A stretch of 64,000 nucleotides of DNA from Spirosoma telluris (lineage in GTDB: Bacteria; Bacteroidota; Bacteroidia; Cytophagales; Spirosomataceae), in assembly GCA_003259005.1 (NCBI GenBank), contig QLII01000001.1, positions 6,005,001 to 6,069,000 on the forward strand, in the 5' to 3' direction. A program made the translations under genes and the position numbers. Below, in pieces: positions 1 through 9,738 of the stretch (position 1 is the stretch's first letter; each line of letters starts with the position of its first letter). The notes beneath the pieces were generated by a model. The model worked only from the letters and a program-made list of their open reading frames with translations, searched no databases and had not been told where the DNA came from.

Positions 1-1129
1 ACTATCATTTCGACAGGCCAAACGGCAACGCTCTCCGCCAGCCTAACCGGCACGGCTCCCTATTCCTTAACGGTAAATACCAGTAGTGGCCCGCCCATTA
101 CCTTTTCTGGTATTGCAGCATCACCTTTTGATTTCACGGTGAGCCCATCTATAAGTACAACCTATACGCTGGGGAATGTCGCTAATAGCTGCGGACCGGG
201 TACGGTCAGTGGAACGGCTCTGGTAACAGTCAATTGCCTGCCTGTTCCAGGCTTAGTGAGCAGCGGACCCCTGACCTGCACGCAGACTAGCGTGACCCTG
301 ACGGCTTCGGGCGGCAACTCCTATACATTTACTAATGCCAACGGAGTATTGGTTGCATCAGGGCCAGCTAACGTATTGGTTGTCAGTAGTGCAGGTTCTT
401 ATTCTGTAACGGTAGCTAATCCTGGCGGCTGTATTAGCACAACCAGCACGATCGTTACCAGCAATACGGCTCCCCTGCTCTGAGTGTTACGCCTACCAGC
501 GCTACCTTGACCAATGCCAGCCCTACGGCTAGCCTCTCCGCCCTGGGAACGGGCACGCTGCTTTGGTCTACTGGAGAAGCCACGCCTACTATCTCCGTCA
601 CCGCTAGCGGTCTCTATTCGGTAACGTTAACCAATGTGCAGGGCTGCACGGCCACTGCCAGTGTTCCTGTAACGGGTTCTGATTTGACGCTCACCCTCGA
701 GTTACCCCAGGCCAACTTCGCTACTGTGGGTAGTGTGGTTAATATTGTGGTCAATGTCTTTGAAGTGGGCGGCCTGCCGACTTCATCAGGCAATGTGACC
801 ATTACCATCACCGCGCCCATTGGCTATACGCTCGCCTTTCCACCAGTCCTGACCAGTATTGCGGTGTCTGGGGAAGCATCACACCCGTCAACAATGCTCA
901 ATGGACTACGGCGGAGAACCTGGACAATCGGCAGCTTACCCTGACAATGAAAAGTGGGGTTTTCATTGAAGCAGGAGGTAAAGCGAGTTTAGGCTTCAGT
1001 GTCACCCGAACGAGTGCCAATTCAGGTAGTACGTCCAGCATCACCGTCAATGTAGCCGATGATAGGACAATGACTTATGATAGTAACCTGTCGAATAACA
1101 TCTACGCCCGAATTATTAGTGGGCTGTAA
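1..1129 (+). CDS. Ig-like repeat surface protein, 3' end (partial, two frameshifts)
   Basis: The reading frame is open from base 1, so the gene starts before the window. The Thr/Ser/Val-rich protein shows beta-sandwich modules with phrases such as VTPTSATLTNASPTASLSA and WSTG...TISVTASGLYSVTLTN, typical of large secreted or surface Ig-like proteins of Bacteroidota. The last part (from about 690) resembles DUF11-type domains and ends in NIYARIISGL, without an obvious type IX sorting domain. Three frames must be joined: one C restored in the CCCC at 472-475 and one G in the GGGG at 870-873 give a smooth protein to the stop at 1127-1129. I infer both shifts are sequence errors. Adhesion is only a guess. 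Confidence 0.75.
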
Positions 1130-1187
1130 AGCTTTCGGGCATTCCATGACTGTCCGTTAACTTTGTGCTTTTGGGCAGGGGTCAAAA

Positions 1188-1227
1188 TACAACAAAGCCT
1201 CATCTACATGGATGGGGCTTTGTTGTA
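1188..1227. terminator. Hairpin between convergent genes
   Basis: A perfect 12-bp stem (1188-1199 with 1216-1227) surrounds a 16-nt loop between the surface-protein gene and the convergent iron-permease-like gene. It could end transcription from both sides. Confidence 0.65.
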
Positions 1228-1239
1228 AATTCCTATTAA

Positions 1240-1746
1240 TCATAGTGTATGACCTGTTCCTAAGTCCTCTTCTAATTTCTCTGCCGAATCTTTGATCGCT
1301 TCTTCTACCGAGTGTGATTGCCGCAGGTCTGATGCCTGCTTGGTTATTTCGGCCATCGTTTGGTAGTGCTTTTGTAAGACCTGTAATTCCTCTTCGGTCA
1401 GATTCTCGACCGATACCAGGCGGTTACTGGCTCCCTTCGTAGCCGCTATCAGTTCGTTAAGTTTTAGCTGAACGGACATTGAATCTTTATTCTGCGCTTT
1501 CTGAATCAAAAAGACCATCAGAAACGTAACGATAGTGGTACCTGTATTAATCACCAATTGCCAATTCTCTGAATAGTGAAAAAGAGGCCCCGTTATCGCC
1601 CAGATAATAACGGTCAAAAAGGCTACGATAAAAGCGGCTGAGCTACCCGTTGCTTTGGTTACTGCGGATGAAAATTGCTCAAAAAAGCCTTTTGAGTTAG
1701 TAGCGACTGGCGCTGGTTGCTGCGTTTCCATAGGTATGTTAATCAT
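1240..1746 (-). CDS. Low-affinity iron permease family membrane protein
   Basis: A 168-residue protein matching the low-affinity iron permease family (PF04120-like): FFEQFSSAVTKATGSSAAF near residue 22, two membrane segments (about 37-57 and 65-84, the first with IIWAITGPLF), then a charged helical tail with KLNELIAATKGA and LTEEELQVLQKHY. The name comes from a fungal homologue; most bacterial members have no proven transport role. An inner-membrane location is inferred. A second in-frame ATG five codons in (1731) is an equally possible start. It is convergent with the surface-protein gene. Confidence 0.8.
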   Translation of the reverse strand: MINIPMETQQPAPVATNSKGFFEQFSSAVTKATGSSAAFIVAFLTVIIWAITGPLFHYSENWQLVINTGTTIVTFLMVFLIQKAQNKDSMSVQLKLNELIAATKGASNRLVSVENLTEEELQVLQKHYQTMAEITKQASDLRQSHSVEEAIKDSAEKLEEDLGTGHTL

Positions 1747-2117
1747 GCATAGGATGAATAACCAATGGAAGGGAATAAAGTTGGTTGCTACAATCGCTTT
1801 AATCGGGTATTAATTGCTGGTTTAGGGCCGTATACGACATATTGGTTTGGCGAATTTCTGCCGGATAATAACTTTCGTACGCTGGTACTTATGGTTTGTC
1901 ATTTTTGCCAAATTCCTTCTTGTACATTTTGTATTGATTCGTATATTTGAAACCGTTGACAAATGCGAACTTCATATAAAGTATTCATTATGAATGCTTT
2001 TGTCTTGTTTTTGTACTGTTTGTTGGCACATTCATCCACCCTTTTTAACCGCTTGTTCACCTTTTTTCTGTCGTTCTGCCCATTCAGAAATGGACGGGTT
2101 AGAAAGACGTGTTCTAC
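1747..2117. other. Intergenic region upstream of the SNF2 helicase gene
   Basis: No convincing gene is seen in these 371 bases. The small ORFs on both strands lack family features. It separates two divergently transcribed genes and contains a good promoter for the helicase gene (1920-1949). Confidence 0.6.
1920..1949 (+). promoter_or_regulatory. Bacteroidota-type promoter for the SNF2 helicase gene
   Basis: TTG at 1920-1922, a 19-bp spacer and TATATTTG at 1942-1949 match the TTG/TAnnTTTG pattern of the main sigma factor in this phylum. The leader to the ATG at 2118 would be about 160 nt. Confidence 0.6.
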
Positions 2118-5100
2118 ATGAAAGTTTCGCCTTTGCAACCGTTTCAAATCGTGTACTCCTTACTGGATCACGAGTTTCTGGGCTATCTGATCGAGGCTTT
2201 CGTTGTCCAACGGAATAGCAAAGGTGAGTTGACGCTTCAAAATCAAACGCTATCCACGCAAAACGTTGGTGAATTTGCCAAAGGATTAGATGAACGGGAT
2301 TTTGAGCTGGTTAAACTGATCGACAGCATTCAGCAGGATACTATTGTCAAAAAGTTTAATACCCGAAAACTGCCTGCCGTTGACTTTTTCCTGAAAATAT
2401 ACGACTCGCAGAAGGGTGATAAACTGATTCAGGAGGCAATTGGCGCTTATTTAGAGAATATAAAAGCGCAGATAATGGCCCTGCTGCCTGGCAAGCCATT
2501 TTATATTATGGGCAATGATGGAAACCCAGCCTGGCAAGCGATCAATTGGATGCCCGAGCCAGCCAGGGTTCATTTCCACTTCATCCGCAACAGCGACTCG
2601 ACTCACTATTTTCCCATTATTCGTTACCCGATCGCGCCACGCAAAGGAGCAGCAGAGGGTAGTCAGACTGCCGAAACGGAACGCGTTGAGTTTCAATTTA
2701 AGGATGCACTGATGATCTGCGATGAGCCTGCCTATATGATGGTAGGCAATCGACTCTATCATTTCAGTAAAAATGTAGACGGAAAAAAACTGCGGCCTTT
2801 CTTTAACAAAAACCACATTGTTATTCCCCGAAACCTTGAACAGCAATACTACGAACGCTTTGTGGCACAGCTCATTGCTTCGTATGACGTATATCCGAAA
2901 GGGTTCGAGATCCGGTCTGAAGTGTTGGTGCCCGTGCCTGTTCTGACGGTTTCGGAAGTTGTGCAGGCCAATCGACCTGTTCCGGCATCGCTGTTTCTGA
3001 CCGAGTCAAATGATGTCGAAACGGTTAGTCATGACGATGAACAAAGCCAGCGAATCATGGTCGATCTGGCCTTTCAATACGGCGACTTTACGTTCCGGTT
3101 CGACAATTTTGGGCCGTCGGCTAATGTGAGTTTAGAAAAGAAAAACGACGAGTATATTTTTCATAAAATTCGCCGGGATCAGCGTTTGGAGCGGCAAAAA
3201 CTGACCTTTCTGCGGGATACTGGCCTCGACTTGCGACATGGTCGGTTGGCTCTTCCCAAAACAGAAGCCTTTTCGTGGCTATCCAACCATGGCCGGCAGT
3301 TACAGGAGTCAGGTTTCCTGCTCAGGCAGGATGCCCAAAATACGAAACGGTATTTTCTGGGCTACTCGAGCATTGACGTGTCCATTCAGGAAAGCCGTGA
3401 CTGGTTCGACATTTTTGCCAATGTTCGATTTGGTGAGTTTGAGATCCCATTCCTGAAGCTGAGGAAACTGATTCTGAATAAAAAGCATGAGTTTACGCTA
3501 CCCAATGGTGAAGTGGCCGTTATTCCTGACGCCTGGTTTACCAAGTATTCCGAACTTTTCGGGTTTCTGGAACACATCGATGGGATTGATGCCGATGGAC
3601 GCCTGGTATTGCAAAAACACCACCTCGCGCTGGTCCAGGAACTGGAAAGTGATAACCTGGCTACAACGGTAATCAGCCGCAAGCTTGAACGGTTGCGCGA
3701 TTTTGAAGAAATCGAACACTTTCCGTTGCCGCACCAGTTCAACGGTACCTTGCGACCTTATCAGCAGGCCGGTTACGACTGGATGAACTTCCTGCGGCAA
3801 TATCGATTTGGGGGCTGTTTAGCGGACGATATGGGCCTGGGGAAAACCGTGATGACCCTGGCTATGTTGCAAGGCCAAAAGGAAGCCGGAATCATTGAAC
3901 CCAGCTTGCTGGTTATGCCTACGTCTTTGCTCTATAACTGGGAACTGGAAGCCCGTAAGTTTACGCCCGATCTGCGGATTATGGTCTATACGGGCACGTA
4001 TCGGGATAAGAATATGGCTCAGTTTGATGAGTATGACCTGATTCTGACCTCCTATGGTATTGTCAGGATCGACATTGATCTGCTGAGCAGTTACCGGTTC
4101 AATTATGTCATCCTGGATGAGTCACAAGCAATTAAAAATCCCTCGTCGCACATTACGAAAGCGGTTAGGCAGCTTAACACTGCGTACCGACTCATTCTGA
4201 CCGGTACCCCGCTTGAAAATAGTACGCTGGATCTTTGGTCGCAGATGTCTTTTATCAACCCCGGTTTGCTGGGTAGTCAGTCATTTTTTCGGAATGAATT
4301 TCAGATACCCATCGAAAAGCGTCATGACGATGCCAAAACGGGGAGACTCTACAGTCTGATCAAGCCGTTTATGCTCCGTCGGAACAAGGCGCAGGTAGCC
4401 ACGGATCTTCCTGAAAAAGTCGAAAGTGTCTTGTACTGTGAAATGACGCCCGATCAGGAAACCCAGTACGAAGAAGCAAAATCGTATTACAGAAACCTGA
4501 TTCTTGAACACATTGAAGAAGAAGGTATGGCCAAGTCGCAGATGATCGTTTTGCAGGGACTGACCAAGCTTCGGCAGATTGCCAACCATCCACGTATGGT
4601 CGATGCTGACTATGAAGGTGATTCTGGGAAGCTGGATGATGTCCTGATGCGGCTAGAGAGTGCGATGACCGAAAATCATAAGGTGCTGGTATTTAGTCAA
4701 TTCATCAAGCATCTTAATGTTGTTCAGCAGTATCTGAAAGAAAAGAAAATCAAATACGCCTACCTGGATGGCTCAACAACAGACCGGCAGGGGCAGGTTG
4801 AACTATTTCAGAAAGATGATTCAGTAAAGCTATTTCTAATTTCCCTTAAAGCCGGTGGGTTGGGCCATAATTTGACGGCCGCCGATTATGTGTTTATTCT
4901 GGACCCCTGGTGGAATCCGGCCATCGAAGCACAGGCTGTTGACCGGGCGCACCGTATTGGCCAGCAGAAAACGGTGTTTACGTACAAATTCATTGCCAAA
5001 AACACCGTCGAAGAAAAAATTCTGTCGCTTCAACGGGCTAAACAGCAACTAGCTGGAAGCCTGATTTCAACCGAAGAAAACTTCATGAAATCCCTCACCC

Positions 5101-5129
5101 GAGAGGATATTCTGGTTCTACTGGAATAG
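2118..5129 (+). CDS. SNF2-family DEAD/DEAH-type helicase
   Basis: A 1003-residue SWI2/SNF2 ATPase. The N-terminal half (1-540) is the extension seen in Bacteroidota members. The ATPase core starts near residue 560 with LADDMGLGKT (Walker A), then VILDESQAIKNP (motif II, DESQ in place of DEAH) and LTGTPLENSTLDLWSQ (motif III). The second RecA lobe has KVLVFSQF, YLDGSTTDR, LKAGGLGHNLTAADYV and DRAHRIGQ (motif VI). Such proteins move along double-stranded DNA and remodel bound proteins; the exact role here is unknown. I chose ATG 2118 over the GTG at 2109. The gene stands alone with its own promoter. Confidence 0.93.
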   Translation: MKVSPLQPFQIVYSLLDHEFLGYLIEAFVVQRNSKGELTLQNQTLSTQNVGEFAKGLDERDFELVKLIDSIQQDTIVKKFNTRKLPAVDFFLKIYDSQKGDKLIQEAIGAYLENIKAQIMALLPGKPFYIMGNDGNPAWQAINWMPEPARVHFHFIRNSDSTHYFPIIRYPIAPRKGAAEGSQTAETERVEFQFKDALMICDEPAYMMVGNRLYHFSKNVDGKKLRPFFNKNHIVIPRNLEQQYYERFVAQLIASYDVYPKGFEIRSEVLVPVPVLTVSEVVQANRPVPASLFLTESNDVETVSHDDEQSQRIMVDLAFQYGDFTFRFDNFGPSANVSLEKKNDEYIFHKIRRDQRLERQKLTFLRDTGLDLRHGRLALPKTEAFSWLSNHGRQLQESGFLLRQDAQNTKRYFLGYSSIDVSIQESRDWFDIFANVRFGEFEIPFLKLRKLILNKKHEFTLPNGEVAVIPDAWFTKYSELFGFLEHIDGIDADGRLVLQKHHLALVQELESDNLATTVISRKLERLRDFEEIEHFPLPHQFNGTLRPYQQAGYDWMNFLRQYRFGGCLADDMGLGKTVMTLAMLQGQKEAGIIEPSLLVMPTSLLYNWELEARKFTPDLRIMVYTGTYRDKNMAQFDEYDLILTSYGIVRIDIDLLSSYRFNYVILDESQAIKNPSSHITKAVRQLNTAYRLILTGTPLENSTLDLWSQMSFINPGLLGSQSFFRNEFQIPIEKRHDDAKTGRLYSLIKPFMLRRNKAQVATDLPEKVESVLYCEMTPDQETQYEEAKSYYRNLILEHIEEEGMAKSQMIVLQGLTKLRQIANHPRMVDADYEGDSGKLDDVLMRLESAMTENHKVLVFSQFIKHLNVVQQYLKEKKIKYAYLDGSTTDRQGQVELFQKDDSVKLFLISLKAGGLGHNLTAADYVFILDPWWNPAIEAQAVDRAHRIGQQKTVFTYKFIAKNTVEEKILSLQRAKQQLAGSLISTEENFMKSLTREDILVLLE

Positions 5130-5223
5130 CCGTCAAAATAAAATCAGGAATTCTACGGGACGATATTGACTGCCGTTAGTTATGTGTCTGATAATTTATC
5201 ATTCACAATAAAAAACTCAACGT

Positions 5224-5400
5224 ATGAACGTCAAAAGCATATTCGGCATCATCCTGACACTGATCGGTTTAGGTGGCCTGATTTACGGAGGTATTGATTT
5301 TACAAAAGGGGGCGTGGCTCAGGCTTCGTTTGTATATCTTATTCTGGGTGGCATTTTCTTCTTTGCCGGAATCAGCCTGATTCGCGGTACAAAAGCATAA
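5224..5400 (+). CDS. Small two-helix membrane protein (58 aa)
   Basis: A short ORF beginning MNVKSIFGIILTLIGLGGLI. It predicts two hydrophobic helices (about 5-23 and 36-52) joined by a short polar loop and ends in RGTKA. It sits 94 bases after the helicase gene in the same direction. Length, Gly-rich helices and a positively charged C-terminus fit a real small inner-membrane protein. Function is unknown. Confidence 0.6.
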   Translation: MNVKSIFGIILTLIGLGGLIYGGIDFTKGGVAQASFVYLILGGIFFFAGISLIRGTKA

Positions 5401-5460
5401 AAATAGTCGTAAGCCGTACGTAAATAGCCGTCAGTTACTGATGTTGGCGGCTACTGACTT

Positions 5461-5502
5461 ACGACTTACGACTTACGACTTACGACTTACGACTTACGAC
5501 TT
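5461..5502. repeat. Six tandem copies of the heptamer ACGACTT
   Basis: Six perfect copies of ACGACTT, preceded by a partial one (CTGACTT). The array touches the stop codon of the leftward phosphoribosyltransferase gene (5501-5503). Confidence 0.95.
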
Positions 5503-6013
5503 ACCTCAAATATACACCAACCTTATCTTCATCACTGAGCACAACGTCTACATGTTCGGTGAGGGTGGTGCTCAATTCGTAGCCTTTATAATCAGCCGCA
5601 ACCGGGTAGCGCGGGTGATTACGGTCAATGAGTACTGCCACCTGTAATTTGCGGATGGGTACACTCAAAAACGGTTGCAGACTAAAGGCTAGAGTCCGTC
5701 CCGTATACAGTACATCGTCAACAACTACGATTACTTTGTTGGTAAAATCGACGACCGAGCGGTCGTGATGAACAACAGGCTGAGCCACCTGCGATTTATC
5801 CAGAGTAAGGTGAATCAAATCAACCGAAAATGGCGCTATTGTTTGCAATTCACGTGCCAATGCTTCAGCCAGTACATATCCCTCTCCCGAAATGCCCGCT
5901 AGCAGCAGGGCACTTTCTTCGAAGTTATTTTCATAGATCTGGAACGCTATCCGTCTGATTTTCTGGTGTATCTGCTCGGCGTTCAGGATAAGGGTTTGCT
6001 GGGCGGTATTCAT
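5501..6013 (-). CDS. pyrR: PyrR-like phosphoribosyltransferase
   Basis: A 170-residue type I phosphoribosyltransferase. The PRPP-binding motif VVVVDDVLYTGRTL is near residues 95-108, and LIDRNHPRYPVAADYKG near 128-145 is characteristic of PyrR, the pyrimidine regulatory protein with weak uracil phosphoribosyltransferase activity. Whether it regulates RNA here cannot be told: no pyr genes or attenuator are nearby. The C-terminus is short and ends exactly at the heptamer array. Other small PRTases remain possible. Confidence 0.75.
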   Translation of the reverse strand: MNTAQQTLILNAEQIHQKIRRIAFQIYENNFEESALLLAGISGEGYVLAEALARELQTIAPFSVDLIHLTLDKSQVAQPVVHHDRSVVDFTNKVIVVVDDVLYTGRTLAFSLQPFLSVPIRKLQVAVLIDRNHPRYPVAADYKGYELSTTLTEHVDVVLSDEDKVGVYLR

Positions 6014-6149
6014 GCACGAATCGGGAAAACGAATTAGTGGTGCAAAGATGGCAAAAAAGAAGCTAGACGGCGAAATAACTAGCAGTGTTGGTTAGTTGGC
6101 ACAGTTTTCGCCAGCAGTCGTTCAAAAGAACCTCCCTATTTAGCCATCT

Positions 6150-6572
6150 ATGAATACGATTGTCAGTTTTATTTTTGGTCTATTTGTCTGGATGATTCCA
6201 GGCAAATCTCCTACAGAGACCGATATAACACAAACTGTGAGTATATCGTTACGCAGTGGAGATGCTAGTCGATTGTCCACTCGTTTTGCGAAAACGATCG
6301 AGTTGGTGATTGATGCCGAAAAGGTCGAATTTTCGGCAGTTCAGGCCACACATGCCGAATTGATTTTACGGTCATTTTTTCGAAAGTATCCGCCACACAG
6401 CTTTCAGTTTGTGTATCGGGGCGCATCAGATCGACTCCGCTATAGCACAGGAACCTACGAAACTGATGGTCAAGCGTTTTCAGTCTATGTCCTCATGCGT
6501 CAAACCTCCGACAATCGATACGTCATTAACGCACTACACTTCAGAAAAGAGTCTTCAGTCGTTAGTCGATAG
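6150..6572 (+). CDS. DUF4783 domain protein
   Basis: A 140-residue protein with a short hydrophobic N-terminus (MNTIVSFIFGLFVWMIPG) followed by the DUF4783 fold, an NTF2-like alpha/beta domain common in Bacteroidota: RSGDASRLSTRFAKTIEL, LRSFFRKYPPHSF and YVINALHFRKE are visible. Function is unknown; members are usually exported. The last codons (SSVVSR and stop) lie in the left arm of an inverted repeat at 6556-6611. Confidence 0.82.
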   Translation: MNTIVSFIFGLFVWMIPGKSPTETDITQTVSISLRSGDASRLSTRFAKTIELVIDAEKVEFSAVQATHAELILRSFFRKYPPHSFQFVYRGASDRLRYSTGTYETDGQAFSVYVLMRQTSDNRYVINALHFRKESSVVSR

Positions 6573-6611
6573 TAGGCAGTTCACTTACTGATAGCTCATG
6601 ACTAACGACTG
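6556..6611. repeat. Inverted repeat at a gene 3' end
   Basis: Twelve-base perfect arms (6556-6567 and 6600-6611, CAGTCGTTAGTC) with a 32-nt loop. The stop codon of the DUF4783 gene falls just inside the structure. The arms are built from near-repeats of AGTC. Confidence 0.7.
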
Positions 6612-6625
6612 ATAACTTTTACCTG

Positions 6626-6633
6626 TATCTTTG
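6626..6633 (+). promoter_or_regulatory. -7 element (TATCTTTG)
   Basis: TATCTTTG matches the TAnnTTTG -7 consensus 20 bases before the ATG at 6654. I do not see a good TTG -33 element. Confidence 0.4.
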
Positions 6634-6653
6634 CACTTTCATGTAGAGTTACT

Positions 6654-7238
6654 ATGATTGTTAAGACTAAAAAGTACGCATTAGACCAAAAAACGTACAT
6701 CAATATCGCCCTGCGGCAGTGGGTGAAAGATAACTGGAAATGGGGATTCGTGCCCCTGGCGTTAATACTGCTAAACGTTGTTCTAAGCCTGACGAAAGTT
6801 TATCCTAACTACTGGATTTACATCGTGGTGGTTGTGCTTACGATTCTGTATGTCCTGTTCTGGGCAGTACAGATTACAGGAATTGCCCAGATGGAGCAAA
6901 GCAAGGCATTATTTCAGAAGTACGTATATGAAATTGACAGCCGCCAGATTCTGATGCGGATCAATGCCAAAGAAGGTGGCATTTTGAAGTGGAGCCAGAT
7001 TCAAAGCGTTATCAAAGATAAAGAGGCTTATATTCTTTTCCTGGATAACGCCGAAGCTATGGCGAACGTAAAGGCAAACTGGCTGGCCAAAACCGTTACA
7101 AAAGGTCTGGCCAAAGCGCAGTTTCTTTACCTGCCATTCAGCATTTTTACCAGCGATAACGATCTACGATTTACTGACGCTCTCCTGAAACGGAAAGGTT
7201 TATTGCCTGGCAACGTTCCTGCCGAAGCAGTGAAATAA
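6654..7238 (+). CDS. YcxB-like membrane protein
   Basis: A 194-residue protein with two adjacent membrane helices at about 30-48 and 53-73, then a soluble domain with ILKWSQIQSVIKDKEAYILF, the pattern of the YcxB-like C-terminal domain (a PH-like sandwich). The strand-helix order and the LPFSIFTSDNDLRFTDALL ending fit the family. Function is unknown. It has a -7 element just upstream and is followed by a 33-bp inverted repeat. Confidence 0.7.
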   Translation: MIVKTKKYALDQKTYINIALRQWVKDNWKWGFVPLALILLNVVLSLTKVYPNYWIYIVVVVLTILYVLFWAVQITGIAQMEQSKALFQKYVYEIDSRQILMRINAKEGGILKWSQIQSVIKDKEAYILFLDNAEAMANVKANWLAKTVTKGLAKAQFLYLPFSIFTSDNDLRFTDALLKRKGLLPGNVPAEAVK

Positions 7239-7259
7239 GACAGTTTCTAGTATTTAGTG

Positions 7260-7354
7260 CATCAGACCGCCTAAGCAGAGCCACAGAGAACACAACGAAA
7301 GCCGTATCGACGGTCATTCTATGTTCTCTGTAGCTCTGCTTAGGCGGTCTGATG
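7260..7354. repeat. Long inverted repeat (33-bp arms)
   Basis: Arms 7260-7292 and 7322-7354 match at 32 of 33 positions around a 29-nt loop. It lies between two same-direction genes, 21 bases after one stop and 33 bases before the next start. The sequence does not recur elsewhere in the window. A terminator is possible, but there is no T tract directly after the stem. Confidence 0.9.
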
Positions 7355-7387
7355 TGTTTGTCCAAATTTTTAAATCTGCTTACACGC

Positions 7388-9641
7388 ATGAAAAATTCGC
7401 GCGTTTTACTTCTCTTTTTATTCGTTCTGGTTACTATAGCGACTTTTGGCCAACCAAAAAAGCCAATTACGCTCGACGATATCTGGGGCCGTAACGCAGG
7501 CACATTTTCCCAACGTACGGTTGAGGCCGTTAACTGGATGAAATCCGGCGGATTTTATACGACGCTTGATGGTGGGAAAATTGTTAAATACAATATCACT
7601 ACAGGCCTGCCAGTTGAAACGTTGTTTGATGAGCGACAGACTAATGTGTCGGGTAAGCCAATCCATATTGACGGGTATCAGCTATCGTTCGATGAGCGAA
7701 AACTGCTTTTGACAACGCAGGAGGAACCAATCTACCGCCGATCGAGTAAAGCGGAGTTTTACGTGTACGATCTGTCTACAAAGCAGCTAACCCCACTCAG
7801 CCACGCGGGTAAGCAGCAATACGCAACTTTCTCGCCCAATGGCAAACATGTGGCTTTTATGCGCGATAACAACCTGTTTGTCGTAGACTTGTCCACAACA
7901 GTAGATCGTATTGCTAAAGAGACTAAATTGACTACGGATGGGAAGCGCAATGCTATCATCAACGGCGGGGCCGATTGGGTGTATGAGGAGGAGTTTAGCA
8001 TGGCACGGGCTTTTGAATGGTCGCCCGATAGCAAACGTCTGGCCTGGATTCGATTCGACGAAAGCCGGGTGCCTGAATATGACATGCAGCTCTGGGGTGG
8101 CTTGTATCCAGTTGAATACCGCTTCAAATATCCCAAAGCAGGTGAAGCCAACTCGCTGGTGTCAGTTTGGATTGCCGATGTAGTGACAGGTAAGAAAGTG
8201 CAGGCGCAGACCGGCCGAAGTAGTGGTGATGCGGCATCCCGACCGCCTGAGACGGACATCTATTTGCCTCGAATTCAGTGGACAAAAAATGCTAATCTGC
8301 TTTCGGTCCGTCGGATGAATCGGCTTCAGAATAAGCTCGATTTACTACATGTAAATGCTGTCACTGGTCAGGCCAAATCGGTATTGACCGAAACGCCCGG
8401 CACACTGGATCATTCCGGTTATGTTGATCTGGAATTTACCGATGACCTAACCTATCTGAACGACAGTAAGTCGTTTATCTGGAGTAGCGAGCGGAGCGGC
8501 TACAAACACTTGTACCTATATGACCTAAACGGCAAGCTCATTCGACCCATTACGTCGGGTGACTTTGACGTAGCGACGGTGTCGGGCGTCGATGAGGAGA
8601 ATGGCCTGATTTATTTCTCGTCAACGGAGACATCTCCACTCGAACGACATCTCTATCGTATTGGGCTGGATGGTCAGAAAAAACAGAAACTATCCGCAAA
8701 GCCAGGTACATACACGGCTAATTTCAGTCCCGATTTTACGTATTACCTGCTCTATCATACAGCGATGGATTCGCCGGTAACGGTTAGTCTCCGCGACATG
8801 AAAACCACCAACGATCTTCGGATTCTGGAAGCCAATGATGCGTTAAAAGCACGACTGGCTTCTTTCGCTATTGCTCCCAAACAGTTTTTTCAGACCAAAG
8901 CCGCTGATGGAACTCCCTTAAACGGCTGGATGATTAAGCCTGCCGACTTCGATAGTACAGGTGCAAAAAAGCACCCGGTACTTATGTTCGTGTATGGCGG
9001 TCCGGGTTCACAAACGGTTAAAAATGAGTGGGATAGTCGTGATTTTTTCTGGTATCAAATGCTGGCTCAGAAAGGCTATGTCATTGTATCGGTCGATGGG
9101 CGAGGCACAGGCGCACGGGGAACGGCTTTCCGCACATCGACCTATGCTCAATTGGGAAAGCTCGAAACCCAGGATCAACTAGCGGTGGCTCGCTCCCTTA
9201 AAACCCTGCCTTATGTCGATCCAAATCGTGTGGGTATTTGGGGTGGAGTTATGGCGGCTATATGACGGCTCTCTGCATGACATTGGGGCTGATGTGTTCA
9301 AGGCAGGGATCTCGGTAGCGCCTGTTACGAACTGGCGGTTCTACGACACCATTTACACGGAACGTTACCTCAAACGTCCACAGGAAAATGCGGCTGGTTA
9401 TGATGACAATTCACCCGTGACACACGCGTCTAAACTGCGCGGGCCTTACCTGCTCATTCACGGCACTGGCGACGATAATGTGCATTTTCAGAATTCCATT
9501 GCCTTCGAGAATGCCCTGATTGAGGCTGGAAAACAGTTTCAGTCGTTCTATTACCCCAACCGAAATCATGGTATTTATGGCGGCAATACACGCCTGCACC
9601 TGTATCAGATGATGACTGATTTTTTGGAGAAGAATTTGTAG
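7388..9641 (+). CDS. Dipeptidyl peptidase IV, S9 family (two frameshifts)
   Basis: A secreted prolyl oligopeptidase-family exopeptidase that removes N-terminal X-Pro dipeptides. It has a signal peptide (MKNSRVLLLFLFVLVTIATFG), an eight-blade propeller region, and the double-Glu motif DWVYEEEF near residue 196 that binds the substrate amino terminus. The catalytic domain shows Ser in GWSYGG, Asp in GTGDDNVHF and His in NRNHGIYGG. Two single-G losses, in GGGG at 9240-9243 (inside the Ser motif) and at 9285-9288, break the frame. Restoring both gives 751 residues, normal for the family, with LCMTLGADVFKAG reading smoothly. I read these as sequence errors. Confidence 0.88.
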
Positions 9642-9657
9642 AAGGGATAACGGAGTA

Positions 9658-9714
9658 GAGGGAGGAAAGGGACAAAGTGAGTTATCTCGGAAATTTCCTT
9701 GCCCTTTTCTCCCT
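9658..9714. repeat. Imperfect inverted repeat
   Basis: Purine-rich arm 9658-9676 pairs imperfectly with pyrimidine-rich arm 9697-9714 between the peptidase and amidohydrolase genes. It may act as a weak terminator. Confidence 0.45.
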
Positions 9715-9738
9715 TCCTTCCCCTTTTTGAGCAAGCTG

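Noticed and set aside
1765-2218. Several short ORFs on both strands before the SNF2 helicase gene
   Set aside because: They overlap each other, have no family features or good starts, and lie in the promoter region.
5461-5502. CRISPR-like array
   Set aside because: Seven-base units without spacers form a simple tandem repeat; no cas gene is in the window.
5441-5647. Rightward ORF through the heptamer array
   Set aside because: Its repeated Leu/Thr/Tyr pattern is just the translated heptamer, and the rest is antisense to the phosphoribosyltransferase gene.
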